From NCBI GenBank assembly GCA_964489715.1, contig CAZBAK010000002.1:13851-77850 (forward strand): DNA of 64,000 nucleotides, given 5' to 3'. Numbering within the stretch: the first letter of the stretch is position 1; the number at the start of each line of letters is the position of its first letter. The position numbers were made by a program, and so were the translations under genes. Positions 42,340 to 52,230 of this stretch are shown here, one piece after another. This DNA is from Tissierella_A sp964489715 (lineage in GTDB: Bacteria; Bacillota; Clostridia; Tissierellales; Tissierellaceae). The notes under the pieces were generated by a model that did no database searches, was not told the DNA's origin, and saw only the letters and a program-made list of their open reading frames with translations.

Positions 42340-43509
42340 TTATTTTTCAAATGTTCCCTTAACTATTGCCTGTCCATCCTCTAAAATCATTCTTCCTCTT
42401 GCAAAAACTTTATCTATGGATAGATCTTCATTTAAAATTAAGATATCAGCATCTGAAGCTTTTTCTAAGCTACCCTTTTGAGGGTATATAGATAATTTCT
42501 TAGCCACATTTTTAGTGACCAGCTTTAAAGCGTCCTCTATTTTTATATTTTCCATTTCCAGCATATCCTTGAATTCACCATAAATAGTTTCTATCTTTGA
42601 AGCTGTCATACTTTCTATAGTTCCATCCTCATTGTACTTGGCAGCACTGCCGTTAGCATCTGAACTCATAGTGATATTTTCTATAGGACCCCCTTGACTA
42701 AGATAGATATCCAGGGCTTGACTTGCCTTAAGCGTGTTTGGGAAGAGAGTCTCCTTATTGAGGCCTGAAGATATATCTATGCTTCCTCCTAGCTTGGCAA
42801 ATTCTATAGACTTATAGAATAGCTCCTCTGTCCTATTTACATGGGTTGGAACTATGTGGGGAATCAAGATAGGTCTTTCATTTACTATTTCAAATATCTT
42901 ATCTAGTCCCTCCCTATCATCTCCCATATGTAGGTGGAGGATTCCCAATATTCCCTTTAGCATTCCTCCAACTCTAACATCAGATAAAGTTCTCAAGAGT
43001 TCATGCTTACTAGGATAAGAGCAGCGATGGTCAGATATGGCTAGCTTTAATCCTCTTACCTTATCTATTAGGGAGATGTCTTCTCTCACATTGCCCATTA
43101 TAGTAGGTGATGGGAATTCATAGGCTCCAGTAAAGATATAAGTAGATAGGCCTTCTCTTTCTAAGCCCTTGGCCTTGGCAAGGAGGGCCTTTAGATCTCT
43201 ATTTGTTCCATCTGTTCCCAATAGACCTACAAGACTGGTAACTCCAGACTTTGAGATTTGAGAAAAGTTTATCTCCGGTGTTCTAGTTTCAAATCCTGAT
43301 TCTCCACCAGCTCCTAATATATGTACATGCTGGTCAATAAAACCAGGTGCAATTATCTTGTTTTTAGCATCTATAATTTCTATATCTCCTATAATATCTT
43401 TTATCCCATCAAAATTTCCAATGGCCTCAATCTTATCATTAGAAATCAGAATATCAGCTTCTCCTAGGTATTCTGGTGAGTAAATAGATCCACCTTTAAT
43501 TAATATCAT
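42340..43509 (-). CDS. iadA: Isoaspartyl dipeptidase (beta-aspartyl peptidase)
   Basis: Two-zinc amidohydrolase that cleaves isoaspartyl dipeptides, made when damaged proteins are degraded. Seen: GFIDQHVHILGAGGESGF (HxH site), the carboxylated-lysine region DKVRGLKLAISDHRC, and SSDANGSAAKY carrying the catalytic aspartate. From the ATG at 43509 (after GAGGAGGATTAT) it has 389 residues, the usual length; the ATG 24 codons upstream adds sequence not seen in relatives. It is followed by an NhaC transporter and YitT. Confidence 0.93.
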   Translation of the reverse strand: MILIKGGSIYSPEYLGEADILISNDKIEAIGNFDGIKDIIGDIEIIDAKNKIIAPGFIDQHVHILGAGGESGFETRTPEINFSQISKSGVTSLVGLLGTDGTNRDLKALLAKAKGLEREGLSTYIFTGAYEFPSPTIMGNVREDISLIDKVRGLKLAISDHRCSYPSKHELLRTLSDVRVGGMLKGILGILHLHMGDDREGLDKIFEIVNERPILIPHIVPTHVNRTEELFYKSIEFAKLGGSIDISSGLNKETLFPNTLKASQALDIYLSQGGPIENITMSSDANGSAAKYNEDGTIESMTASKIETIYGEFKDMLEMENIKIEDALKLVTKNVAKKLSIYPQKGSLEKASDADILILNEDLSIDKVFARGRMILEDGQAIVKGTFEK

Positions 43510-43650
43510 ATAATCCTCCTCTAAAATTCTTTGTTTATAGGTATCTAATTTTATATCATATTCTAAATATTGTGTCAACATTAAGATTTTTCTATAAATT
43601 CTTTTATAGGGATTTTATTTCTATAACTAGGACCCCTAGCCAAGCATAAA

Positions 43651-43702
43651 AAATAAGCTAGTAAGAAACTCTTTTTTTCTAGAGTTTATTACTAGCTTAT
43701 TT
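43651..43702 (-). terminator. Intrinsic terminator of the DUF438 gene
   Basis: AAATAAGCTAGTAA pairs with TTACTAGCTTATTT, with an inner AAACTCT/AGAGTTT stem. Confidence 0.8.
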
Positions 43703-43739
43703 CTACTATGTTTATTTCCTTCTTTTAACTATACTCTTG

Positions 43740-44960
43740 TTAATCTTCTACTAATCTTTTTTCCCCTTCAAGCTCTCTTATAGGACTGACATCTTGAACA
43801 TATTCTAGGGTTCCAAGATATTCTCCCCCTTCATTTCTCACAGCAAAAAATCTAATGAGAACAAATCTTTCTCCCATTTGGATCCAAAAGTCCTCACTAT
43901 CTTTTTTACCTGACTTAAAATCATCTACTATCCTATCTACCATATGGACAGATCCAGGTGGATGACAGTTAGCCACTTCCCTTCCTATTACCGCCTTTGT
44001 ACGAGTAAATATCCTGTGCTCTCCCTTAGAGAAGAATTTCACCTTATCATTCTTATCTACAAAGGATACTTCTCCAGGAATAACTTCAAATATACTCCTT
44101 AACTCTTCTGGACTTAGGGAGCCATTTTCAAACTTGATGCTTCCAGTTTCTACTTCTTCTTCTTCTACTTTACTTTCTTCATCTCTCGGCTTTATCCGTC
44201 TATCTTCCCAGGTCTTTTCTGGGGCAATAAAGGCATATCCTACTTCGTCTGATTCCTTGTAGATGGCAATCCACTCTTCTTCTGTAAGTGTTTCTAGGCT
44301 CATTGGAAACAAGATACTATCTTCTTTAAATATCATCTCTTGTATTTGATCCACACAAGCTTCTATCTCTTCAACAAGTTCTCTCTTGTTGCCAATATAG
44401 TTTTTTAACTTTAACATTATACTTTTTATCTTTTCTCTTATTTCATCGTCTACTCCCCACATAACCTTAGGTGGAGCTGTTACCCCATGTTTTTCCAGAT
44501 AGGGAAATATTAGATTTTCCTTTCTACTATAGTGCTTGTCTATATCCCATAAAAAGTTAAAATCTTCTCTCAACTTTAATACATTTTCCTCTGAATCCTC
44601 ATCTTTAAAGTCTTCTAAATTTGGATTTAAAGTGCCTTCTATATATTCTTCTAAAGCTTCATTTTCTTTTTTCAATGTGTATACTGGATGGCCTGGAACT
44701 TGCTCTGGGTGATGGATTTCATCTAAAGACCCTTTAAAAACTGCTGCATGAACATCACATAGATTTTGTATCTCTTCAATAGGAAGTCCTTCCTTCACAA
44801 GCTGAACTTCCATCCTTCCTATTTCAGCTGGAGAAACCCCATCTATTACCTTTGCAAATTTTTCCCTAACCTCTTCTACAGTCTTTCCTTCATGGAGTTC
44901 TCTTATTACTTCCTTTAGCTTTTCCTGCCTATACTTACTATTGTTCAATCCTTCGCTCAT
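43740..44960 (-). CDS. DUF438 / hemerythrin-like / PAS domain protein
   Basis: A 406-residue cytoplasmic protein with three parts: N-terminal DUF438 (about 10-80, LKEVIRELHEGKTVEEVR); a hemerythrin-like helical domain (about 85-235) with possible metal ligands in DVHAAVFKG, DIDKHYSRKENLIFPYLEKH and KEDSILFPM; and a C-terminal PAS-like domain (about 290-395, IPGEVSFVDKNDKVKFFS with NCHPPGSVHMVDRIVD). Such proteins are found in anaerobes and are thought to sense oxygen, redox state or an unknown ligand. There is no output domain. It is a single gene with its own terminator. Confidence 0.88.
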   Translation of the reverse strand: MSEGLNNSKYRQEKLKEVIRELHEGKTVEEVREKFAKVIDGVSPAEIGRMEVQLVKEGLPIEEIQNLCDVHAAVFKGSLDEIHHPEQVPGHPVYTLKKENEALEEYIEGTLNPNLEDFKDEDSEENVLKLREDFNFLWDIDKHYSRKENLIFPYLEKHGVTAPPKVMWGVDDEIREKIKSIMLKLKNYIGNKRELVEEIEACVDQIQEMIFKEDSILFPMSLETLTEEEWIAIYKESDEVGYAFIAPEKTWEDRRIKPRDEESKVEEEEVETGSIKFENGSLSPEELRSIFEVIPGEVSFVDKNDKVKFFSKGEHRIFTRTKAVIGREVANCHPPGSVHMVDRIVDDFKSGKKDSEDFWIQMGERFVLIRFFAVRNEGGEYLGTLEYVQDVSPIRELEGEKRLVED

Positions 44961-45155
44961 AATATCCCTCCAGAGATTTATTTTTTAAATCTATATTTGC
45001 TTCAACTATACTTATACCCATAATAGCCTATATCTAAATGAAAATCTTAAAACTAGTTTATAATTATAGGACTATCTCTCCTCCTTTTATGATAATATAG
45101 TAGAAAAGATTAAATTTTTAAATCAAGTAATTTATACCTAGGAGGACTTAAATAT

Positions 45156-46040
45156 ATGAAGAAAGTATTTAAATTTATTAGCTCAATCCTATTCTTGGGA
45201 ATTATATTTCTAGCCTTTTTATTTGTAAGGGACAATATCCAGGATCAGGGGGATCTTCCAGAAGAAGATTATCACAGCCAATACATATGTGTTTTGGATA
45301 GGGAGGATAAATCTATAATAGCTAAACTCAACTCTAGCAGCAAGGCCTATCCAGCATCCTTAACTAAAATCATGACCACCCTAGTAGCTCTAGAAGAAAT
45401 AGAGGATATATCCCAAACTGCTCCAGTAGATGTAGCCACCTATCAGGATATGGTAAGTAAAAATGCATCTATGGCAGGTTTTTATGGCCGTGAACCCACT
45501 AGCTATAGGGATCTGCTCTATGGCACCATCCTATCTTCTGGTGGAGAAGCTGCCAATTCTCTAGCTATAAATATCTCCAATTCTACTGAAGAATTTGTCA
45601 AGCTTATGAACCTTAAGGCCAAGGAATTAGAATTAAAGGATACTAACTTTACAAATCCAGAAGGCCTACACAATAAGGATCAATACACCACTGCAGAGGA
45701 TATGGCTAAACTACTAGACCATGCCTTAGAAGATGGAGACTTTAGGGCCATATTTACCAAGGAATCTTTTTTAACCACATCTACCTTGGACCATCCGGGA
45801 GGAATCCAATTAAGATCCACTGTACTTTCAGTTTTACACCGCTTTCCCCAGGATGGCTTCCAGATAATAGGCGGTAAATCTGGGACTACTTCAGAAGCTG
45901 GCCAGTGTTGGGCCAGTCTTGGAATAAAGGATAACAAGGAATACATTGTAATAGTCATGGGAGCAGAATTAAAGGATGTAAGTCATCCAACTAACAAGCA
46001 TATAGAAGACACAATAAAACTTTATGAAAATATAAAATAA
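45156..46040 (+). CDS. D-alanyl-D-alanine carboxypeptidase (S11, PBP5-like)
   Basis: Trims the terminal D-Ala from peptidoglycan stem peptides outside the membrane. Seen: an N-terminal anchor or signal segment (about 7-24), the catalytic motif Ser68-x-x-Lys71 in PASLTK, and the KSGT motif near 240. The second motif, normally SGN, reads SGG (128-130) in TILSSGGEAANSLA, a variation seen in some S11 and VanY-like relatives. At 294 residues it lacks the extra C-terminal PBP5 domain and amphipathic helix. ATG after AGGAGG. Convergent with yaaA over a shared terminator. Confidence 0.9.
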   Translation: MKKVFKFISSILFLGIIFLAFLFVRDNIQDQGDLPEEDYHSQYICVLDREDKSIIAKLNSSSKAYPASLTKIMTTLVALEEIEDISQTAPVDVATYQDMVSKNASMAGFYGREPTSYRDLLYGTILSSGGEAANSLAINISNSTEEFVKLMNLKAKELELKDTNFTNPEGLHNKDQYTTAEDMAKLLDHALEDGDFRAIFTKESFLTTSTLDHPGGIQLRSTVLSVLHRFPQDGFQIIGGKSGTTSEAGQCWASLGIKDNKEYIVIVMGAELKDVSHPTNKHIEDTIKLYENIK

Positions 46041-46076
46041 ATAGACCTGAGTCAATTTACAGACTCAGGTCTATTT
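46040..46076. terminator. Bidirectional terminator
   Basis: AATAGACCTGAGTC pairs perfectly with GACTCAGGTCTATT, serving the carboxypeptidase and yaaA genes. Confidence 0.88.
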
Positions 46077-46835
46077 TTATAATCTTTCTTCTTCTTTTTC
46101 TATAAAAACATAGTTACTAGGATCAGATAAGTCTTCCCTAAAGACATAATCCAATCTATTATATTTTTTAATCTCCTGTGGATCTTCAATCTTGTTTTCT
46201 GCCATAAATCTCACTATGTCTCCCCTTGCCATCTTGGCTAGGGTTCCCTTTTCTATAACTCTTCCCTGGATTATCTGGCCAAATCTAAGCTTAATCATAC
46301 TAGTATCGTCGTCTAAATATTTAGAAATTGCCCTGCTATATTCCACTGAAGCCAGATCTATAATACAACCTGTCTCTCCAAAGAGTTTTTTGGCAATCTT
46401 ATCCTCCCAAAAACTATACAATGAACTATACTTCCAATCTATTAACTTGGATTTCATCTCCAATCTATAGGGAACAATACCATCAAAGGGTCTGACTATA
46501 CCATAAAAGCCTGATAGGATTCGTAAATGCTCTTCTAAATAATCCAGCTCCTCATAGGAAAACACATCTGAACCCATATATTGATATTGTAGCCCTTGAA
46601 AGGATAAGATAGCTGGGGTTAAATTACTATATAAGTCCATAACTTGGATTCTTTCAAAGTTTTGCCTTGTAAGATTATCACTAGCTTTCCAAATAGATTG
46701 TAAATCATCATAGCTTAAGCTCTGAAGATAGTCTTTTAATATTTGGGTCTCCTCCATAAATTCAGGCATCTGCCTATGGACCAGGCTATCATTATCTCGC
46801 TTCATCGTTTTAGCAGGGGATATTATAATCCTAAT
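46077..46835 (-). CDS. yaaA: Peroxide stress protein YaaA (DUF328/DUF1994), apparent AUU start
   Basis: YaaA lowers free iron and DNA damage under peroxide stress and has a DNA-binding helical fold. Seen: RIIISPAKTM at the N-terminus, YSGLTPAxxxFQGLQY-like YSNLTPAILSFQGLQY near 73, and the GFYGIVRPFDGIVPYRLEMK block near 113-132, which are family hallmarks. No ATG fits the start. The GTG at 46844 lies inside the GGGAGTGAT ribosome binding site. The codon that aligns with the conserved Met and has 8-nt spacing is ATT (46835-46833). About 252 residues. Cytoplasmic, monocistronic. Confidence 0.9.
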   Translation of the reverse strand: MRIIISPAKTMKRDNDSLVHRQMPEFMEETQILKDYLQSLSYDDLQSIWKASDNLTRQNFERIQVMDLYSNLTPAILSFQGLQYQYMGSDVFSYEELDYLEEHLRILSGFYGIVRPFDGIVPYRLEMKSKLIDWKYSSLYSFWEDKIAKKLFGETGCIIDLASVEYSRAISKYLDDDTSMIKLRFGQIIQGRVIEKGTLAKMARGDIVRFMAENKIEDPQEIKKYNRLDYVFREDLSDPSNYVFIEKEEERL

Positions 46836-46901
46836 AGCTATCACTCCCTATAATCTAGAATTAATATATATCATATCATTTATATAAGATAAAGTTAAGA
46901 A

Positions 46902-46957
46902 ATTAATAAGCTGGGCAAGAAATATTTAAAAATTATTCTTTACCCAGCTTATTAATT
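46902..46957 (-). terminator. Probable terminator of the purine operon
   Basis: TTAATAAGCTGGG pairs with CCCAGCTTATTAA around an AT-rich loop that can itself fold, just downstream of the permease gene. The T-run is short, so confidence is moderate. Confidence 0.6.
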
Positions 46958-47008
46958 ATTATTTTAATTTAGTTTTTCTTCTACATTATAATTACTTAAC
47001 TTTAAATT

Positions 47009-48589
47009 TTATACATATTCAAAATCATCATCTGCTTTAAACCAAGTTTTTCTCTGTAAATGTAAGAAGTAACTAATAACAGCGACTATTACATATCCTA
47101 TTGCAAATTCAGATTTTAAATTTAATCCTAACTGTCCTGCATGAATAAATCCTGTTGCAGATAAAACAGCTGCTACAAGTGATACTATAGCCACTTTATC
47201 TAATCTTTTATCAATTATAAATACAGTGATTGAACTAAGCAATATTCCAATCAATATTGCTCCTGATTTTACCCCCGAAACACCATTCCACATTACACCA
47301 TTCTCCATAAGAGCGCTTGTTACTTCTGCTCCATATCCATCTAAACCATTCGCTTGGATTTCATTCCAAACTCCTACTGATCCTAAAGTTCCTGAAATTT
47401 GACTAAACATATAATCAGCCACCGGAGGTACCATTGCAATCCCAACTGCAGCATAATGTTTAACTTTTACTTCTTTAAATGCTTGTGCTACCATAACTAT
47501 AGCACACCAGAGAAATGTTACTGCACAAACTGCCGGAGGTACCATTTCGCTTAAAAATGTAAATAGCCCGAATACCCCTGCTAGTCCTAAAACAATTCCT
47601 GTAATAGCTGAATAACCTATACCTGCATCTGTTTTTTTAAGTCCTGCGTGTCCTAACCATACTGTATTAGGAACCACTCCTCCAAATACTGCAGATACCA
47701 TTGTACAAATTCCATCTGCAAACTGAGCTTCTCTAACAGAGTAATTATCGCCTGCTACTTGTGCCGATTCAACATTATCCATAGTTTCAACAAAGTTATA
47801 TATTTCCACTGGGATAATTATTGCTAAGTAAGGTATAACAACAGCAAAACCATTAATTAATCCTTGTACTGTTGTAACTGGATTGGGGAAATAAAATCCT
47901 ACACCTGTAAAGTCAACTTGTGTCCTTCCTAATGCATATGCATATACTATACCACCAACAATTGCTACAGCTATTGGTGGGATTTTTTTAGGAAATAAAT
48001 AACCTCCAAATACCCCTAATAAGGCTACTGCCAAAACTGGTAAACCAACTAACGGATCTCCATATACATCAAATACACCTTGGGTAGCCATCCAAATAAA
48101 TCCAATCCCTGCAATAGTTCCAAGTAGTGCAGCTCTAGGCAATTTATCTTTTACCCATTGTCCAAAGAAACCACCTATAAACTCAATCACACCACCTATA
48201 AAGCATGCTGCAACTGCTGCTGACCAAGCAAGTTCTGGGTCTCCTAAGCCATAGCTAAGTGGCATTATAACACCATATAGGATAACAAACATTGCTGGAG
48301 TGGAGACACCTGAGGGCAATGCAGTAACATCTGTTCTATTTTCTTTTTTAGCAAGCCTATAACCCATATAAGCATACCACAGTCCACCAACTAATAAGCC
48401 AATTGACATTCCTGGTATAACTCTTCCAAATACTATCTCATCAGGCCATCCTAGTACCCCGCTAAGAGTTGCTATCACTATAATATAATTTATTATATTA
48501 TTTGGGATAAGGTAAGCTAACCCTCCAATATCTCCTCTACGAAAAAATTTTATTTTATTAATGGTTCCATCAGAATTTGAATTTGTCAT
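47009..48589 (-). CDS. Nucleobase permease (xanthine/uracil or AzgA-like)
   Basis: A 526-residue transporter with about twelve membrane segments in the purine permease superfamily. Seen: DVTALPSGVSTPAMFVIL near 87-104, PVEIYNFVETMDNVESAQVAGD near 262-283 (quoted parts: NFVETMDNVESA) and a GGVVPNTVWLGHAG block near 305-318. It is third in line behind two adenine-deaminase-type genes and a structured leader, so adenine, or another purine base, is the likely cargo. ATG after AAGGAGGTAATAAC. Confidence 0.87.
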   Translation of the reverse strand: MTNSNSDGTINKIKFFRRGDIGGLAYLIPNNIINYIIVIATLSGVLGWPDEIVFGRVIPGMSIGLLVGGLWYAYMGYRLAKKENRTDVTALPSGVSTPAMFVILYGVIMPLSYGLGDPELAWSAAVAACFIGGVIEFIGGFFGQWVKDKLPRAALLGTIAGIGFIWMATQGVFDVYGDPLVGLPVLAVALLGVFGGYLFPKKIPPIAVAIVGGIVYAYALGRTQVDFTGVGFYFPNPVTTVQGLINGFAVVIPYLAIIIPVEIYNFVETMDNVESAQVAGDNYSVREAQFADGICTMVSAVFGGVVPNTVWLGHAGLKKTDAGIGYSAITGIVLGLAGVFGLFTFLSEMVPPAVCAVTFLWCAIVMVAQAFKEVKVKHYAAVGIAMVPPVADYMFSQISGTLGSVGVWNEIQANGLDGYGAEVTSALMENGVMWNGVSGVKSGAILIGILLSSITVFIIDKRLDKVAIVSLVAAVLSATGFIHAGQLGLNLKSEFAIGYVIVAVISYFLHLQRKTWFKADDDFEYV

Positions 48590-48602
48590 TGTTATTACCT
48601 CC

Positions 48603-50339
48603 TTATTTAGGAACTTCTATATCAATGAAATCAAAACTTGTAACATCAAATAATCCAACATCTGTGAGTTTTATTTCTGGTATAACTGCTAAAGACATGA
48701 ATGATAGTACCATAACAGGTTCTAAATGACTATGAATGCTAAGCTCTTTATGAGCAGTATTGTGGATTCTGATAAGTTCATCTTTGACCATTTCTCCGTT
48801 TTTATCACTCATAATTCCACCTATAGGCATTGACATTGTATCTATTACTTTATTATTTTTCGTAATTACTATGCCTCCGTCTTGCTTGATTAAGGTTTTT
48901 ATTGCCAGCTCCATATCATCATCATTAACACCAACTGCAATAATATTATGAGAGTCATGAGCAATTGATACAGCTATGGCCCCTTCTTTAATTCCATAAT
49001 CTTTTAATAGAGCTACTGCAACATTTCCAGTGTTTTGATATCTTTCAACAACTGCTACCTTGCAGATATCGTTTTCTCTATCATAAACAAAATTCCCACT
49101 TTCATCTCTATTTACTCTTGCTGTTTCTTTAGCAGTTAAAACTCCTCCTGGCAGAACTTTAATTACATAGACATCTTCTGACTTCAATTGTAATTTGAGC
49201 TTATCCTTTGAAAAATCTTTAACTGTAAATCTTCCTCTAACCTTTTCTATACTATGCTTTTTAATTTCAGGTAAATATTTACCATCTCTGCCAACTTCTT
49301 CTCCCTTAATAAAAACTTGACTAACTTTAAAGTCTTCAAGATTATCAAACAATACAATATCAGCTCTTAATCCTGGTGCAATAGCTCCTCTGTCATCTAA
49401 TTTAAAACATTCTGCTGCATTTAAAGTTGCCATTTGGATAGCTGTTATTGGATCAACATCATTGTTTACGCATATTCTTAATAAGTTATCTAAGTGTCCT
49501 ACTTCAAGTATAGTTTTTGGCTGAAGATCATCAGAACACAGTAGACACCTTCTGCTATTTTCAGTTGTTAAGCCTTTAATTAAATTTTCTAAATCATGAC
49601 AAGCTGATCCATGTCTCATCAAAACAAACATACCACGTGAAATTCTATCTAACATTTCTTCTACACTAGAACATTCGTGATCAGTTCTAACTCCTGCCGC
49701 CGCATAAGCATTTAAATCTTTACCTTTTATATTTGGACTATGTCCATCAATGAGTTTATTATTATTTTTTGCTACCATTATTTTTTCTAAAACTTCTTCT
49801 GTTCCATTTATTACTCCAACATAATCCATGAATTCCCCAAGTCCAAGGATATTTTCATTTTTGATTGGTTCTTTCATTACATCTGCATCTATTATAGCTC
49901 CTGCATTTTCAAATGGAGTCGCTGGTACACAGGATGGAAGCATAAATTTAACATCTAAAGCTGTATTCTTTGAAGCTTCTAACATATACTCCATACCATC
50001 CATTCCACAAACATTTACAATTTCATGTGGATCTGCAATAATTGTTGTTGCTCCATGAGGAACTAAGAGCCTACCAATTTCTTCTGGACTAAGATAAGCT
50101 GATTCTATATGAATATGAGAGTCAATAAATCCTGGTGAAGCATATCGACCTTCTGCATCAATCTCTTCTTTGCCATTATAGTTACCAACACCAGCGATAC
50201 TGCCATTTGTAATGGCAATATCACCTTCAATTATTCTATGATTATATACATCAACTATTTTACAATTTTTAATAACTAAATCTGGTAATTCCCTTCCAGC
50301 AGCTACATCTATCAAGTTTTTTAAGTCTTTTATATCCAT
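48603..50339 (-). CDS. ade: Adenine deaminase
   Basis: Converts adenine to hypoxanthine and ammonia. Seen, in amidohydrolase order: HIH metal site in GFIDSHIHIESAY near 70, IIADPHEIVNVCG near 103, the bridging glutamate in LGLGEFMDYVGVIN near 160, GHSPNIKGKDLNAY near 194, GVRTDHECSS near 211 and SDD in LLCSDDLQP near 265, then the C-terminal domain with IAHDSHNIIAVG. All canonical sites are kept. Start ATG at 50339 after GGAGGATG, giving 578 residues; an upstream ATG lacks a site. Second gene of the leader-controlled operon. Confidence 0.94.
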   Translation of the reverse strand: MDIKDLKNLIDVAAGRELPDLVIKNCKIVDVYNHRIIEGDIAITNGSIAGVGNYNGKEEIDAEGRYASPGFIDSHIHIESAYLSPEEIGRLLVPHGATTIIADPHEIVNVCGMDGMEYMLEASKNTALDVKFMLPSCVPATPFENAGAIIDADVMKEPIKNENILGLGEFMDYVGVINGTEEVLEKIMVAKNNNKLIDGHSPNIKGKDLNAYAAAGVRTDHECSSVEEMLDRISRGMFVLMRHGSACHDLENLIKGLTTENSRRCLLCSDDLQPKTILEVGHLDNLLRICVNNDVDPITAIQMATLNAAECFKLDDRGAIAPGLRADIVLFDNLEDFKVSQVFIKGEEVGRDGKYLPEIKKHSIEKVRGRFTVKDFSKDKLKLQLKSEDVYVIKVLPGGVLTAKETARVNRDESGNFVYDRENDICKVAVVERYQNTGNVAVALLKDYGIKEGAIAVSIAHDSHNIIAVGVNDDDMELAIKTLIKQDGGIVITKNNKVIDTMSMPIGGIMSDKNGEMVKDELIRIHNTAHKELSIHSHLEPVMVLSFMSLAVIPEIKLTDVGLFDVTSFDFIDIEVPK

Positions 50340-50396
50340 AGATTTCATCCTCCAAATCAATTATATTAACTATTAGTTAAAATATCTTTTTTGAAT

Positions 50397-52205
50397 CTAT
50401 TCTTCTATCAATTCAAGAATAGGATCAAATATCCTAAGATTAACATAATCTACAGGTCCTACATCAGTAATTGCATAATCAGGGATAGCTGTAATTGTTA
50501 AGAAAAACATCCACATTATAGGCTCTTCTAGTTCTGATCCTATAGAACGTGCTGCTTTTTTAAGAAGTGTTGTTTTTTCTGAAACCTCTTCTGGTTCTGA
50601 GTCACTAACTATTCCTCCAACTTCTAGTGGTAAGAATTCAATAATCTCTCCATCTGCTACTACTATCTGACCACCACCATTTTCAATTAAATGATTTACA
50701 GCCATTGACATATCTTCTGGATCTACTCCCATTACTATTATATTATTATCATCTGGACAAGCTGATGAAGCCATAGCTCCTTTTTTAAGGTTCCAACCTG
50801 AACAAAACGCCAGTGATTTGTTGTCATTGCGACCATGTCTTTCTAATACTGATACCATTATGGCATCTTGCTCAGTATCTGGAAGAACTATTCCATCTTT
50901 TACTTCTAAAGTTACATCTTTTCTTTTTCTTACAAATGGCCCTTTAACATCCATTGAAAGTACTTTAGCTTTACCATTTTTAATGTCTACCTTATATTCA
51001 AAATCTTCTTTAGTAGTCATATCACATTTCAATTTTCCTGATAGTGCTGAAGTTCTATCTGGAGCATTAAGTTGAAAATTGAGTTTATTGTTTTCTGCTA
51101 CTATATTACCATCACTAATTACTTTTTCTACATTAAAAGTTTCTGGTGAGTCTATTATTAGTATATCTGCAATTCTTCCTGGAGAAATTGAACCTATCAA
51201 ATCATCTATTTTATAAGTTTCTGCACTATTAATTGTTGCCATTTGTATGGCTGTCATTGGTTCAACGCCTTCTTTAATAGCTTTTCTTACAACATAGTCT
51301 AAATGCCCCGTATTTAACACATCAGTTGCAGTAACATCATCTGTACAAAAGCTTACTCTTCTTGCTAAATCTGGATTTACTTGAGTAATGGCTTTAATAT
51401 TTTCTTCTAAGAATGGTGTAATAGTTGATTCTCTTATGATCATATGCATACCTTTTCTTATTTTTTCAACTACTTCTTCATGAGTATAACTTTCATGGTC
51501 TAATCTTACTCCCGCTGTTAAATAACCGTTTAAATCATTTCCACGAGCCATAGGAGCACAACCAAATACTGGTAGTCGGTTTACCTTTGCTATAGCCATC
51601 GCACCTAGAGTATCTTCATCTTCTTCTTCAATAAATTCTCTTACAGTTTCCCATACTCCAAAACATTGATCCCACTTTTGAACTTCTTCATGAACTGATG
51701 GGTCAATATTAAATGCAACTGTAGATTCTGGTATAGTATAAGGAGTTTTAAATGGAGCCCCCCAAAATACTTTCATAGGTAATTCTTCTACTTCTTTAAA
51801 GACTTCCTTTAGTCCTTCAAGGCCTGAAACAGATATATATCCATCAAGTCCTGAAACAATACTTGTTGTTCCACGAGGAACCACTGCTTTAGCAAAGCTA
51901 GTAATACTCATTAAACTACATTCGCTATGAATGTGTCCATCTATCAATCCTGGACTTAAGTACTTGCCTGTGGCATCAATAATTTCTGTGTCTTCACCAA
52001 TATAATCCTCAACATCTCCTGTTCCTACAATCGTTTTCCCATAGATTGCAACATCTGCTGGATAGATTTCATTGCTCATTACATTAATAAGATTACCATT
52101 TTTAATTACTTTTGTTGCTGGTATCATAGCTCTTCCTGCTCTTACCAATGTTTTTAAATCTTCAACTTCTTTTTTCAGATCAAAATTTTCGACTTTCTTT
52201 TTCAT
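50397..52205 (-). CDS. Divergent adenine-deaminase paralogue, substrate uncertain
   Basis: About 602 residues with the same two-domain layout as its neighbour: GLIDGHIHSECSLM keeps the HxH site and FCTDDVTATD keeps the catalytic aspartate pair. But the block equivalent to DPHEIVNV reads SGLDGYISVSG, GLGEFM becomes CFGVWETV and GHSP becomes GCAP. So the second-metal and substrate-side ligands of adenine deaminase seem lost or moved. The C-terminal GCAP/DDNNIIVMG domain is conserved. It may act on another purine or ring compound, or be inactive. I start it at the ATG 52205 after GGAGGGTTTAAAT. First gene of the operon. Confidence 0.85.
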   Translation of the reverse strand: MKKKVENFDLKKEVEDLKTLVRAGRAMIPATKVIKNGNLINVMSNEIYPADVAIYGKTIVGTGDVEDYIGEDTEIIDATGKYLSPGLIDGHIHSECSLMSITSFAKAVVPRGTTSIVSGLDGYISVSGLEGLKEVFKEVEELPMKVFWGAPFKTPYTIPESTVAFNIDPSVHEEVQKWDQCFGVWETVREFIEEEDEDTLGAMAIAKVNRLPVFGCAPMARGNDLNGYLTAGVRLDHESYTHEEVVEKIRKGMHMIIRESTITPFLEENIKAITQVNPDLARRVSFCTDDVTATDVLNTGHLDYVVRKAIKEGVEPMTAIQMATINSAETYKIDDLIGSISPGRIADILIIDSPETFNVEKVISDGNIVAENNKLNFQLNAPDRTSALSGKLKCDMTTKEDFEYKVDIKNGKAKVLSMDVKGPFVRKRKDVTLEVKDGIVLPDTEQDAIMVSVLERHGRNDNKSLAFCSGWNLKKGAMASSACPDDNNIIVMGVDPEDMSMAVNHLIENGGGQIVVADGEIIEFLPLEVGGIVSDSEPEEVSEKTTLLKKAARSIGSELEEPIMWMFFLTITAIPDYAITDVGPVDYVNLRIFDPILELIEE

Positions 52206-52230
52206 ATTTAAACCCTCCATTTTTTTATTT

